A stretch of DNA of 59,611 nucleotides from the NCBI GenBank assembly GCA_944380315.1, contig CALWHG010000071.1:1-59611 (forward strand). The letters are read 5' to 3'. Positions 18,060-26,956 of the stretch are shown here, piece after piece; within the stretch, counting starts at the first letter, position 1, and each line of letters begins with the position of its first letter. Under the pieces are notes generated by a model that was not told where the DNA came from, ran no database searches, and was given only the letters and a program-made list of their open reading frames with translations. Made by a program: the position numbers and the translations under genes. The stretch comes from an uncultured Lachnospiraceae bacterium. GTDB taxonomy: Bacteria > Bacillota > Clostridia > Lachnospirales > Lachnospiraceae.

Positions 18060-18311
18060 ATGAAAAACGATAATTATAACTATAGCAAGATCACAAGGAA
18101 GACTTATCCATTGTCTGATGCTATGAGGATATTGAATATCAGGCAGGCTCTATTTTATTTAAAGAAAGGCATAGAGCTTTATGATATCTACCCCAGCGAG
18201 GATTTTAACACAGGAGATCCTGTGCTCGTGTTCATTTTTGCCCGAGCACAGAGCAAGGAAGCGTATGAGGAATGGAAGAATGCCAGAGACGCCAATAAAA
18301 AATCAGAATGA
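18060..18311 (+). CDS. Small hypothetical protein (DUF5659-like)
   Basis: 83 aa from ATG 18060 (AGAGGAC upstream). The core YPLSDAMRILNIRQALFYLK and LVFIFARAQSKEAYEEWKNA resemble small phage proteins of the DUF5659 type, recognised from memory only. It overlaps the RusA-like gene by 32 bases. Role unknown. Confidence 0.5.
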   Translation: MKNDNYNYSKITRKTYPLSDAMRILNIRQALFYLKKGIELYDIYPSEDFNTGDPVLVFIFARAQSKEAYEEWKNARDANKKSE

Positions 18312-18885
18312 TGGTGTACTGCGGCTTCGCTCTCCTATCCCTGTGTCTGTAAATCACTATCTTGTACCAAAGGTCATATACCCTGGTGGAACACCGAGAG
18401 CTACTATGTATGAAACAAATGAGGCAAAGAGATATAAAAAACAATTTGCTCTGTATACGACTGCTGAGATAAGAAATCAGAAATGGATGCCGCCAGAAGA
18501 CAAAAGACGGCACTTTTATATGGATTGCGTATTCTATTTTGACCGCATAGATCGTGACCCGAATAACTACTTTAAATTATTGTGTGATGCCATCACTGAC
18601 AGTGGTCAGGTATGGCCAGATGACAATGTGGTTTGTGAAAGGGTCCAAGGAATCTATTATGATTCAAAGGATCCACGGATAGAGATAGAGATACGTCCTG
18701 TAGACTATATTGGGATTTTCGTAAATGAAATAGAAAAAGAGAGATTCACAGAAGTTTGTAAAACCTGTAACCGTTTTGAAAAGAACTGTTCCATCTTACG
18801 TAAATGTATTGAAGGACGGATGACTCCGGAAGTGAATAGTGGAGTTTGTGACAAATATAAATCAAGGAAGGATCATTATGAGTAA
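18280..18885 (+). CDS. RusA-like Holliday-junction resolvase with C-terminal Cys cluster
   Basis: 201 aa from ATG 18280 (GAGGAATGG upstream); earlier starts would lengthen the overlap with the preceding gene. RusA features: IPVSVNHYLVPK at the N-terminus, then FYFDRIDRDPNNYFKLLCDA with the Asp-x-Asp-x-x-N core, and DAITDSGQVWPDDNVVCE with further acidic metal ligands. RusA enzymes cut four-way DNA junctions as dimers. After the domain, the last ~60 residues carry five cysteines (CKTCNRFEKNCSILRKC plus VCDKY), a possible zinc site not usual for RusA. Its place inside a tail operon is odd. Confidence 0.72.
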   Translation: MPETPIKNQNDGVLRLRSPIPVSVNHYLVPKVIYPGGTPRATMYETNEAKRYKKQFALYTTAEIRNQKWMPPEDKRRHFYMDCVFYFDRIDRDPNNYFKLLCDAITDSGQVWPDDNVVCERVQGIYYDSKDPRIEIEIRPVDYIGIFVNEIEKERFTEVCKTCNRFEKNCSILRKCIEGRMTPEVNSGVCDKYKSRKDHYE

Positions 18886-19456
18886 AGAGCCCATTAAAAT
18901 GACAGATCTGTACGACGGATATCAGAAAGCAAGTGTCAAGGATGCATATTTAAGGAAGTATATAGAAATCAGGACCTATGTGCCATTTTCCGTCAAGGCG
19001 ATAAATGCAAATAATATAATAAAAAACTCATGCGTAAACAAAGAAGGTGAGATATGGATAGACTCAGTAAAAAGATTCTATCTGACGGCACAGTCTATAA
19101 TCGCGCTGTATACAAATATAGAGTGTGATCCCAAGAGGTGGCTTAACGATTATGATCTGCTGGTCAGCTCTGGGATCTATAATTCAATACTGTCAAATAT
19201 CCCTGCGGAAGAAAGAGAGGCTTACGAGAATATCATTGGTATGGCGTATGACGATCTCATCACCAATTGTACTCTTAGGACGCAGGGAGCCGAGGGGAAT
19301 GCGTTATTGAAGATGTTCAGTGGACTACTCTCCTCTCTCATGGATGTTGCGGAGAATAGTGGTCGTGTATCAGCAGATGCTGCGTCGGCTGCAGATGTTT
19401 TACAGGGAAAAGTTATTCAGATGCCGGCAAAAATAGACCGAGAGTCTGATCAGTAA
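18878..19456 (+). CDS. Hypothetical tail-region protein
   Basis: 192 aa from ATG 18878 (AAGGAAGG upstream), overlapping the RusA-like gene by 8 bases. Mixed helical protein with VPFSVKAINANNIIKNSC and a Ser/Ala-rich helical end (VSADAASAADVLQGK). Located two genes before the tape measure, so a tail-assembly chaperone is possible. No sign of a programmed frameshift was recognised. Confidence 0.42.
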   Translation: MSKEPIKMTDLYDGYQKASVKDAYLRKYIEIRTYVPFSVKAINANNIIKNSCVNKEGEIWIDSVKRFYLTAQSIIALYTNIECDPKRWLNDYDLLVSSGIYNSILSNIPAEEREAYENIIGMAYDDLITNCTLRTQGAEGNALLKMFSGLLSSLMDVAENSGRVSADAASAADVLQGKVIQMPAKIDRESDQ

Positions 19457-19479
19457 TGTAACAAGAGGGGGGCGATTTT

Positions 19480-20040
19480 ATGTGTGCAACGATAAAGAGT
19501 CAGATTATGAAAAAGATCGCTCCTGTTGTAAGAAAAGAATGTCGGGAGTATTACCGAACTTACGGGGAAGCGTATGCTCGGGCGGCGAGTGAGATGTATA
19601 CGCAGACCGCCCGGGAATCTCTGGAATACTTTTACAATGACTATATGCCATTAAGCTATGATCGAACTTATGATCTACTAAATAATGCATATGAGCAATA
19701 CTTAAACAAGGAGGCCGGAGTTTATTACGGGGGCGTAAAGATATCACCTGAGCATATGCAAGATTATGTGTCGTCTTATGATATAGACCCTGATACCGAG
19801 AAGGTCATTCCGGGCGGACATGTTATAGCCAAAGGTGTTGTATTCCATGATACCTGGGAAGAGGGTTATCACGGTAACCCAGATCAGAATTATTACATTC
19901 CGGCACAAACCAGTCCTTCTCCCCAAGAATGGTTCGAGGCGCAGATAGCGGATCCGGCTTATCAGGATCGCATCAACGCCATAGCTGTGGCAGCGGCACA
20001 GTCTCGTAAATACACTTATATCAACCGATATTTCATTTAA
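19480..20040 (+). CDS. Hypothetical tail-region protein
   Basis: 186 aa, ATG after GGGGGGCG. The first ~95 residues are helical and tyrosine-rich (ECREYYRTYGEAYARAASEM), followed by a His/Gly/Pro-containing segment (DTWEEGYHGNPDQNYYIPAQ) and a C-terminal helix. HK97 gp10-like tail-completion proteins have a similar plan of helical start and GxHG-like loop, but this is only a resemblance. It lies directly before the tape measure. Confidence 0.42.
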   Translation: MCATIKSQIMKKIAPVVRKECREYYRTYGEAYARAASEMYTQTARESLEYFYNDYMPLSYDRTYDLLNNAYEQYLNKEAGVYYGGVKISPEHMQDYVSSYDIDPDTEKVIPGGHVIAKGVVFHDTWEEGYHGNPDQNYYIPAQTSPSPQEWFEAQIADPAYQDRINAIAVAAAQSRKYTYINRYFI

Positions 20041-20058
20041 CTATGGAGGATGGTAATT

Positions 20059-23000
20059 ATGCCAGATAATACACACTTATATAGGACTGGTATAAATGTC
20101 AATAAAGATCAAAGCGAAGTCGCCAAACAGATTGTAAATGACATTCAAGCAGGACTTACAAGATACGGCGGCGACCTGCAGGCCTCCGTAGGTATTCAGA
20201 TAGACACTAAAGATATACAAAAGAAACTTGCAGAGATCCAGAAGATAATTACAGGAAGCCTTAAGAACACCAATATGAATGTTCAGGTTTCCAATGTGCT
20301 TGGTGGTTTTAAGGATGGCTTTGACGACGTCCAGAAAGTAGCTGAGGCAGTCAATAAGCTTTACGATATGGTAAAGGCGTTTGATTCTCTGCCGAAGGTA
20401 GACGTGGCAAAACTATCTGGCTTGAGTTCTAAAGAGCTCGACACAGTTTATAAGAGACTTCAAGCCATACAATCTGAACAAGATAAGATAAATCAAAAGG
20501 CGCTTGAGGCTCAGAAAAAATATCAGGACTCAATTGCCAGGGCGACTGCATCGACTTCTGGCCTTGTAAGGAGCAATAAGTATAAAGATTCAATTGCAAA
20601 CGTCAATACTAATATTCCGGAGTTTTCAGCGCTTGACGCTGCCTTTTCAGGAGACGAATCTTCTGCTGCTATGAACAAAAGGCTTTCAAGATATAAGAAT
20701 CTTGTGGCCATATACAAGCAATTATCAGATGAAGTTACTGGTTTGCTTAATAAAGCGAGTTCAGGGCAGGTCAGTGACAAGGAGCTTTTCAATGTCGGAG
20801 AATCCATCGAACAACTGAAACTTCTCAGAAGCGAGATCTTGAAGGTTGAACAGGTATTTTTAGGCTCAGGAGTTAGTCAAGACAAACTCGCATCGAACTT
20901 TCAGATATTTAAAGGCAGCTCTCTGCCGTTGTCAACTGACGCAGGGCTGGAAGGAGCGGCGAATCGTGCGGCAGATGCATATATTAATGCGTTTAAAGCT
21001 CGGCTTAGTGAAAACGTAGAAAAACTCCAACTAAATCTTAGTACATATATTTCTGACGCTGTTGCCAGAAAACCTGCAACGGGGATTGAAGTTGGCGGTG
21101 GATCCATATCTGACTCCAGCGAGGAACTCGCAAGAAATACCGATCAGGCCGCTGATAGCATTGCCAAATATCTCGTCTCTGCTGACGAGGCTGTTCAAAA
21201 GATCAATGAGCTGGATGAAAGATTAAGTCTTTTGGATCGAGATTCTGATAGTACTAAAGAGCTTAGAGAATATGGAGACTTACTTCAAGAACAACTGAAG
21301 TATTATGTAAGACTCAAAAGCATCGTAGATGATATTGGCGCAGTTGAGGATCTACCAAGATATCCGGAAGAATATGAAGAAGAGTTGGGGTTTGCCGATT
21401 CATTCATAGATGATGTTTCTTATGGCAAGAAGGCTGAGCAGATAAAAGCTCAATTTTTATCAGATATCCAAGAGATACAAAATCGAGCGCGCGAGATCGG
21501 CGATGATGTCGGTTCTGGCTTAGAGCAGGCCGAAATCTCTTCGCAAGAAGTTAAGACAAATCTTGACAAGGTAGAGACCTCAAATGCCGACGAACTCGTA
21601 CAAGATTTAAATAAAGCAGAACAGTCTGCTGAAAATATTAATAAAGAAATCAGCGGTGATAGTGCTCCAAGTGTTGCTGGGGTACAATCTGATGCACCAC
21701 GTGGCGCGTCTGATTCCGAGAGCAAAGAAGGTACCGTTCTTTCTGATGCCGAGCCCGTAAGGGTAAATGTTGAGCCGGAAATTGATCCGGCTTATTTTAT
21801 TGGGCAAGTACAGAACGAACTCGATGCATCGGGTGCTTCGGTTAAGATCCCGGTAGACATCTCCCAGGAGGATTCTGAAATTGCCAAGCAAGTCGAAGGA
21901 ATCGGTGCGTCTATTGGCCAGAAGATATCTGAGGCTACTAACGAAGCCATTCGAAATAGTCTCGATGTGTCTGATGCGGTAAAAACCGCGGTCGATCAGT
22001 CAGTTAACGAGACTGTGGCGGAATCTGTTAAAACGGCTACTGACGCTGTTGCTAAAGAAGCCGCTGAGACCACCAAGGCAAAAACATCCAGTGGGTCAAA
22101 GAAGAAGTCACAAAAGTCTGCTGAAGAAAAGCAGTTTGACGCAGATATTAAACGGTACGAAAAACTTACTGAAAAAGTTCGGCAATACTATGAGCTTCGA
22201 CAAAAGCTTGCGACCGGAGACATTACCGAGAGGCAGCGCACGACTTATGCAGATCTGGATCGTCAGTTTGGAGAGCTGGACAATTTCTTAAGTACTGTTT
22301 CAGTCAGTTCAGATGAGGCGCGTAAAAAAGTAGATGCTCTTCGGGAATCTCTCGAAAAGGCAAAGAATATTGCTGGCAGTACACTAAAGGCTTCTATGAT
22401 GGGATCCTTGGACAGTTTGTACGATGACTTTGCATCGAGAGCACCGCACCGTTCGGAAGGATTCGTGACCGAGCTTTCCAATATCCGAACTCTCATGGAG
22501 CAGCTGCGGTCATATAAACCTGTCAATCTGCTTAATGATGATGAGCTTCAAGATTGGGCACAGCTTAGGCAAGCCATTGACGAGGCCTTCTCTGCTCTTA
22601 AGAAGAATGAGAAGCTTTATGGTGATGTGGATGTCACTGCTCTCAATAAAGCTCGCAGCGGATTTGAGACATTTGTTAGCAGGAATTCTTCGTTATTAAA
22701 TGATAGAATCTATGGTCCTCAGATCCAGGCTATCCGGAGCATGTTTGCTTCGGCTAAAACCACAGATGATTTAAATAAGACTACTGCTGCGGTAGCAAAA
22801 CTTCGTGCCGAGACGGCTGCGCTCAATAAGACAGGGCAGTCTTTCGGCGATATCTGGATGGATAAGATGAGATCCATGGCTGCATGGATGGCATCATTCG
22901 GCAGTGTTTATGATGTGATCAATAAGGTGCAGTCCGGTATTCAGTCTATTATTGAATATGATACTGCGCTAACGAATCTTGGTAAGGTTGCTGATGCTAC

Positions 23001-24011
23001 AACGAATCAGCTTCGTGAATTTGGTCAGGCGGCATATGATGTGGCCGACGGCATAGGTGCTACGAACATAGCGGTCATTGAAGCATCTGCTGAATGGGCA
23101 AGGCTTGGTTATTCTATACAGGAGGCCGGCGAACTGGCTCGTGCTTCTACGATTTATGCCAACGTAGGTGAGTTACCAGCGGATGAGGCTACGAAATCAC
23201 TCGTGTCTACAATGAAAGCATTTGACATGCAAAGTGACCAAGTGATGAATGTAGTAGATATCTTGAATGAAGTGGGTAACCGATATGCAACCTCTTCCTC
23301 GGAACTTGGGGATATCCTTCAGCGTTCCGCTGCTGCTATGTCTGTGGCGGGCGATGATCTCGAAGGCGTTGTAGCCTTAGGTACAGGCATGCAAGAAGTC
23401 CTGCAGAATGCCGAATCTGTGGGCACGACTCTGAAGACTTTAAGCATGCGCATTCGGTCAACTAAGAGTGAGATAGAAGAAGCTGGGCTTGATACGGCTG
23501 GTATGGCTAATTCTGTGTCTGAGCTTAGGGATCAGATTCTTGCATTAACAAACGTCACCGGGGAAGGTGGGTTTGATATCATTGATCCGAATACGGGCGG
23601 ATATAAGTCAATACTTGAAATAGTCAATGGCGTAGCTGATGTATATGACAAAATGTCCAGCCTTGATCAGGCGGCTTTGCTGGAATTAATGGCAGGCAAA
23701 AGAGGCGGCAATGCTTTGGCCGCCGCCATAGCCAATATCGATACAATCAACAAAGTATACGAGACTGCGATGAACGCCGAAGGATCGGCAGAACGGGAAA
23801 ACCAGAAGTATGTAGAGAGCATCCAGGGACAACTCAACATACTTCAGAATCAGTGGGACAAACTATGGACCACTCCTATAAACCAAGACGTCATGCTGTT
23901 TGTGATAGATCTTGGACAAGCAGCCCTTGAGGCGGCGGATAACATCGGAATACTTGGTGTTGCTCTCGCCGGACTCGGCGGAGTTGCATTCTTAAAAGAC
24001 CTTGGTCGGCT
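20059..24011 (+). CDS. Tape measure protein, exon 1
   Basis: About 1,317 codons from ATG 20059, chosen over ATG 20050, which abuts the GGAGG site. Long helical and coiled-coil stretches dominate (AEAVNKLYDMVKAFDSL; NLDKVETSNADELVQDLNKA). The conserved PhageMin tail core lies near the 3' end (TNLGKVADATTNQLREFGQA, ELARASTIYANVGELPADEA, LLELMAGKRGGNALAAAI). That core is normally followed by a membrane segment, which is found only after the intron, in exon 2. If unspliced, translation stops at TAA 24028-24030 after ...LRAA. The 5' splice site is approximate: 24011 and 24003 are the best candidates. Confidence 0.85.
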
Positions 24012-24558
24012 CGATTTAAGAGCTGCTTAAATTGCCTATGTATTTAAGCTGGCCTGATAGAGATAAGGACGCGGTGAGATGGTCCGCGAACAAGTCTTTA
24101 TGAAGCAGAGGTCTATAAACATCTGCATGGGAGTAATTGCTGGGAAGATCTCCGATGAATGGTCTGACCACAGCGTGACCGGCAACGGTGAGCGCGATGG
24201 TGGCGAAAGCAGAAAAAACAGGTCGTTCGGTATATGGTAAGCGATGCGCAAGCAAAGTGTACGCCTAAGTACTAACATAAGGAGCAATCAGCTTCGCACA
24301 CACTCTTCGGAGCGTGGACGTTCAGAGACTACCGATCTCACTCGTACTCTCCTACCTTATTGGATGTGCGGGAAGGTATAGTGCGCGCAAAGATACTGCG
24401 CGTCTCCGTGTAAAAGCGGAGCCAAAATAAGAAATATCGTTGATTGTATCAACAATTTAGATTAATTCTTCTTTTATCTCGAAGAGGATTTTGCGGCCGA
24501 ATTTTCGGCCACCAAATATCAAGTTGCCTTTGTGCCGGTTAGCCGGAGAGAATCGCTG

Positions 24559-24879
24559 TTATTGCTCGGATTGTTCCCAGGGCATTTTGCGGAATATGGT
24601 CTTGATTAACTCATCCGATGTTTCGGGCAAAGCAGGCTTGAAAATGTGAAGCTCATCGCCGGATAAAGCCGCCAATAGCGCGAACTGTATGAACGGATTT
24701 ATAAAGACAAAAGCATTGACGGCGGTATCTTTTTCGGCAGAGGTGGCGCAAGTGATCGTCATTCTCTGTTGATCTTTATTGTTGGCGAACTCTATAATTT
24801 TCTCGGCTATATCAAATAGCTCTTGGGAATAATTCAAATGTAAGTCTGCTATAGAGTCTTTGCTATAAATAATGTCCAT
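24559..24879 (-). CDS. Intron-carried hypothetical protein
   Basis: 106 aa from ATG 24879 on the minus strand (AAAGGAGAG upstream). It is opposite in direction to the tape measure. Helical N-terminus, a beta segment and a hydrophobic stretch (VFINPFIQFALLAAL), then an acidic/Pro end. Not recognised. It diverges from the next plus-strand gene across a 59-base gap that must hold both promoters. Palindromic GGCCGAATTTTCGGCC about 24494-24509 lies downstream and may terminate it. Confidence 0.55.
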   Translation of the reverse strand: MDIIYSKDSIADLHLNYSQELFDIAEKIIEFANNKDQQRMTITCATSAEKDTAVNAFVFINPFIQFALLAALSGDELHIFKPALPETSDELIKTIFRKMPWEQSEQ

Positions 24880-24938
24880 GGTATCTCTCCTTTTATGGGG
24901 ATTATACCGTATATGCAATGAGTCGGCAAGGAGGACGT

Positions 24939-25163
24939 ATGAGTTTAGATAAAGCTATATCTCACGGCAAAGAACATCGAAAGCCTTATACTGGCGCGAA
25001 AAGCTTTGCTCGGTCGTGTCGTAATCATGGCGGATGTTCGTGGTGTTTAGATGACCGCATATGCAAATATAATAGAAAGAAACTGGCGATGGACCAGAGA
25101 CTAAAGGAGTATGAAGATGACTACAGAAATCAAAACAATTGCCCGGGCGAGCCGGTGGAATAA
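24939..25163 (+). CDS. Intron-carried small Cys protein
   Basis: 74 aa from ATG 24939 (AAGGAGG upstream). The motif CRNHGGCSWCLDDRICKYN gives four cysteines and one histidine within 19 residues, a likely zinc or metal knuckle; the C-terminus is a charged helix. Similar small Cys proteins accompany phage early genes. Function unknown. Confidence 0.55.
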   Translation: MSLDKAISHGKEHRKPYTGAKSFARSCRNHGGCSWCLDDRICKYNRKKLAMDQRLKEYEDDYRNQNNCPGEPVE

Positions 25164-25287
25164 CTACGTAGAACTTGGTCGGAGTAAGTCGGCGAGATAC
25201 CCCGGTCTGCACGAGTCCAGGGTCTTAATCATACCGAATGAAATCGTATTCTATGAGGACTCCAAGGAACAAGAGGTGATCGTATGA
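25117..25287 (+). CDS. Intron-carried small hypothetical protein
   Basis: 56 aa starting MTTEIKTIARASRWNNYVEL. ATG 25117 is favoured because AAGGAG (25104-25109) is 7 bases upstream; ATG 25111 in the same frame is too close. It overlaps the preceding gene by 47 bases in another frame and the next by 4 (ATGA), so the group is translationally coupled. Confidence 0.5.
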   Translation: MTTEIKTIARASRWNNYVELGRSKSARYPGLHESRVLIIPNEIVFYEDSKEQEVIV

Positions 25288-25481
25288 CGGTACGAGAATT
25301 ATGCGATGCGCTTTTGGAATACGCAAAGGATCCGGAGACGGCAGATAAGGAGATAGAAATACCGGTTGTGGGCGGAATAGGTTACTCGGATGCGATCGGC
25401 GTCGCTGGAGTGATGCCGGGCTTTGACTGGGACACTGGCCGGATATTTTTGTATAGTAAACGTCCAATAAGAAAAGTATAA
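25284..25481 (+). CDS. Intron-carried small hypothetical protein
   Basis: 65 aa (MTVRELCDALLEYAKDPETA ... FLYSKRPIRKV). Its start overlaps the preceding stop as ATGA. Acidic helix followed by a Gly-rich beta segment. Not recognised. Confidence 0.5.
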   Translation: MTVRELCDALLEYAKDPETADKEIEIPVVGGIGYSDAIGVAGVMPGFDWDTGRIFLYSKRPIRKV

Positions 25482-25483
25482 TA

Positions 25484-25520
25484 TTGTAATATATACAATA
25501 AAGTTTTGTTTTGGTATAAT
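25484..25520 (+). promoter_or_regulatory. Candidate promoter with operator-like inverted repeat
   Basis: ATTGTA-atata-TACAAT (about 25485-25501) forms a perfect 6-bp inverted repeat directly upstream of TTTTGTTTTGGTATAAT, whose TATAAT is a good -10 box. It precedes the AT-rich 266-aa gene. Confidence 0.45.
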
Positions 25521-25596
25521 TATCGTGTATGATTTATATTTCCAAGAATATTCTATTGTATTATTTATGATATAGTTCATATTTAGAGGCTTTGTT

Positions 25597-26397
25597 GTGA
25601 GCATTGACTATAAAAATTTTGATTATATGTTTGATGCATTTAAATCCATTTGGGTGTGCACGGATCATAGTGATATAGAAATTTCTTGTTATCATATTGA
25701 GAGAATTGTAGAATGGGCTCTGATTCAATATGCACACGCTTATTATCGGTATATAAAATTAACTGATTATCCAACCTCTCCGTATATTCAAGTGTATACG
25801 CCGACTCGATTGGAGGCGACGGTTAAACGGTTTTGTATTGGAGACGATGAACAATTGAAATCTTTTTTGGATTATGTCGGAGAATTTGAGACAATCGAGG
25901 CGTTTAAAAAAGAAGCCTTCACGAGAGCTCACAGGATAGTCGATGATAAAAACACAGTATTAAGTAAGGAGATCGCTAAACAACGGAAAACGGAAATTTA
26001 TGGTGGACATAAAAGCTTTTTTACTAAAATAGAATGTTTGAGCTACAAACCGGATATAAAAAGCGATGTTTTGATAGACACTAAGATCAAAGATACATCA
26101 AATGCCGTCTACTATGAGTGTATTATGTACACACTTGCTACTTTCTTTTCTTATAAAGAGTTCAAAGACTTTGTGTATGATCGCACACCGTTGATAATTG
26201 ACGAAGCTGTTCTTGCTATATTAAAAAAACGAAATTATAGGCGCCCATTTAATTCTATTTTCGAGGCCAGAAATAGTGCTCCTCTTGAGACTTTTGATGA
26301 ATTGCGCCCAAGAATACATGTGGATAGAATGGCTTTTAGCTATAAATCAAAAAGAATAGTTTTGATTATATCTGTTACTCCTCCGAAAACAACATAG
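25597..26397 (+). CDS. Intron-carried AT-rich protein of unknown function
   Basis: 266 aa, starting MSIDYKNFDYMFDAFKSIWV. The gene is visibly AT-richer than the tail genes and has its own promoter-like region, which suggests separate acquisition. The protein is mixed alpha/beta, rich in Tyr and Ile, with an IECLSYKPDIKSDVLIDTKI segment and a basic end (KKRNYRRPF; SYKSKRIVL). No nuclease, methylase, toxin or membrane motif is recognisable. The start has only a weak ribosome site (GAGGC). A moron or defence-type gene is possible but not shown. Confidence 0.6.
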   Translation: MSIDYKNFDYMFDAFKSIWVCTDHSDIEISCYHIERIVEWALIQYAHAYYRYIKLTDYPTSPYIQVYTPTRLEATVKRFCIGDDEQLKSFLDYVGEFETIEAFKKEAFTRAHRIVDDKNTVLSKEIAKQRKTEIYGGHKSFFTKIECLSYKPDIKSDVLIDTKIKDTSNAVYYECIMYTLATFFSYKEFKDFVYDRTPLIIDEAVLAILKKRNYRRPFNSIFEARNSAPLETFDELRPRIHVDRMAFSYKSKRIVLIISVTPPKTT

Positions 26398-26409
26398 GCC
26401 TTATATTTA

Positions 26410-26433
26410 AGCACCGGTTTCCCGGTGCTCTGT
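26410..26433. terminator. Bidirectional terminator between converging genes
   Basis: AGCACCGG (26410-26417) / CCGGTGCT (26422-26429) stem, with TTATATTTAA on the left and CTGTT on the right, between the stops of a plus-strand and a minus-strand gene. Confidence 0.7.
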
Positions 26434-26439
26434 TAATGT

Positions 26440-26892
26440 TTAGAACTCACTGCCGCATTTATTGCAATGCCACTGTTTTTTGACCTTCTGAGATAGCAAT
26501 CCGAACATGGCAACGGATGCGACCTTTGACGTAGTGGATATCTTGCGGAGGCTGGTCGATCCGCAGATAGGGCACTTGGGGCCGTTGTAAGGGACCTGTT
26601 TCCAGTGAGTCTTGCCGAAGTCGAGAATTAGCTTTTTTATATCAGGGTGATCCTCAAGGTAATCATATACGGCATCGTAAAATTCTTCGACATTGTCATC
26701 CGAGATTTGGAGGTTTAAGTATTTTTGCCCAAAAATATCTTGCGCATCCACATAACCAGTAGAATCGGATATGAGATCCAGGATCCGGTCGGCTTCAGTA
26801 GGCTGATATCCTTCTAATGGAAATCCGCAACAAGGACATGCTTTTGCTTTGTCGGATATTCGGTTCTTGCATTCAGGACACGTAATCAACAT
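26440..26892 (-). CDS. Intron-carried double zinc-ribbon protein
   Basis: 150 aa on the minus strand, ATG 26892 with AGGAGGAGAG upstream. The N-terminal zinc ribbon is CPECKNRISDKAKACPCCG (C-x2-C ... C-x2-C). A helical middle (VEEFYDAVYDYLEDHPDIKK) follows, then a second ribbon, CPICGSTSLRKIST ... WHCNKCGSEF. Proteins of this plan occur in Clostridia prophages and chromosomes; function is unknown, perhaps DNA, RNA or protein binding. It ends close to the intron's 3' end, on the strand opposite the interrupted gene. Confidence 0.75.
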   Translation of the reverse strand: MLITCPECKNRISDKAKACPCCGFPLEGYQPTEADRILDLISDSTGYVDAQDIFGQKYLNLQISDDNVEEFYDAVYDYLEDHPDIKKLILDFGKTHWKQVPYNGPKCPICGSTSLRKISTTSKVASVAMFGLLSQKVKKQWHCNKCGSEF

Positions 26893-26956
26893 GACTCTCT
26901 CCTCCTTTGAGCATTATTATATATTAATGTCGCCTTTTATACAATACGCAGCTAAG

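Larger units (their letters stand above)
24012..26956 (+). ncRNA. Group I intron with cargo genes, inside the tape measure gene
   Basis: The tape measure frame is cut between 24,003-24,011 and 26,951-26,957 and resumes with the same protein (NIGNAVGALDN). The RNA core shows group I signatures: P4 ATTGCT (about 24132) with AGCAAT (about 24283), P3 GGGAGT with ACTCTC, the R element GTTCAGAGACTA (about 24319) and an S-like GAAGGTATAGT (about 24371). Exon ...GGCT can pair with an internal guide GGCC (24051-24054) with the usual U-G at the cut, and the intron would end in G at 26956, joining a Leu codon in frame. The core occupies about 24012-24450; the remaining ~2.5 kb holds six small genes. No LAGLIDADG, HNH or GIY-YIG motif was seen. 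Confidence 0.8.

Noticed and set aside
24108-24114. GAGGTCT as the intron's internal guide, pairing with exon AAGACCTT ending at 24003
   Set aside because: Seven pairs including the U-G are possible, but the stretch overlaps a GCAGA/TCTGC hairpin and lies 104 bases from the cut. Kept only as an alternative 5' splice site.
24016-24287. Minus-strand frames of 79 and 83 aa at the start of the intron
   Set aside because: They overlie the intron's structured RNA core, lack ribosome sites and have no protein-like pattern.
26940-26956. Exact pairing of a joined exon GGCT-AGCT with intron AGCTGGCC (24047-24054) as the splice junction
   Set aside because: The eight-base match is attractive, but it would place the 3' splice after a C at 26949 rather than a G and would put exon 2 out of frame. 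I kept the G-ending, in-frame model at 26956.
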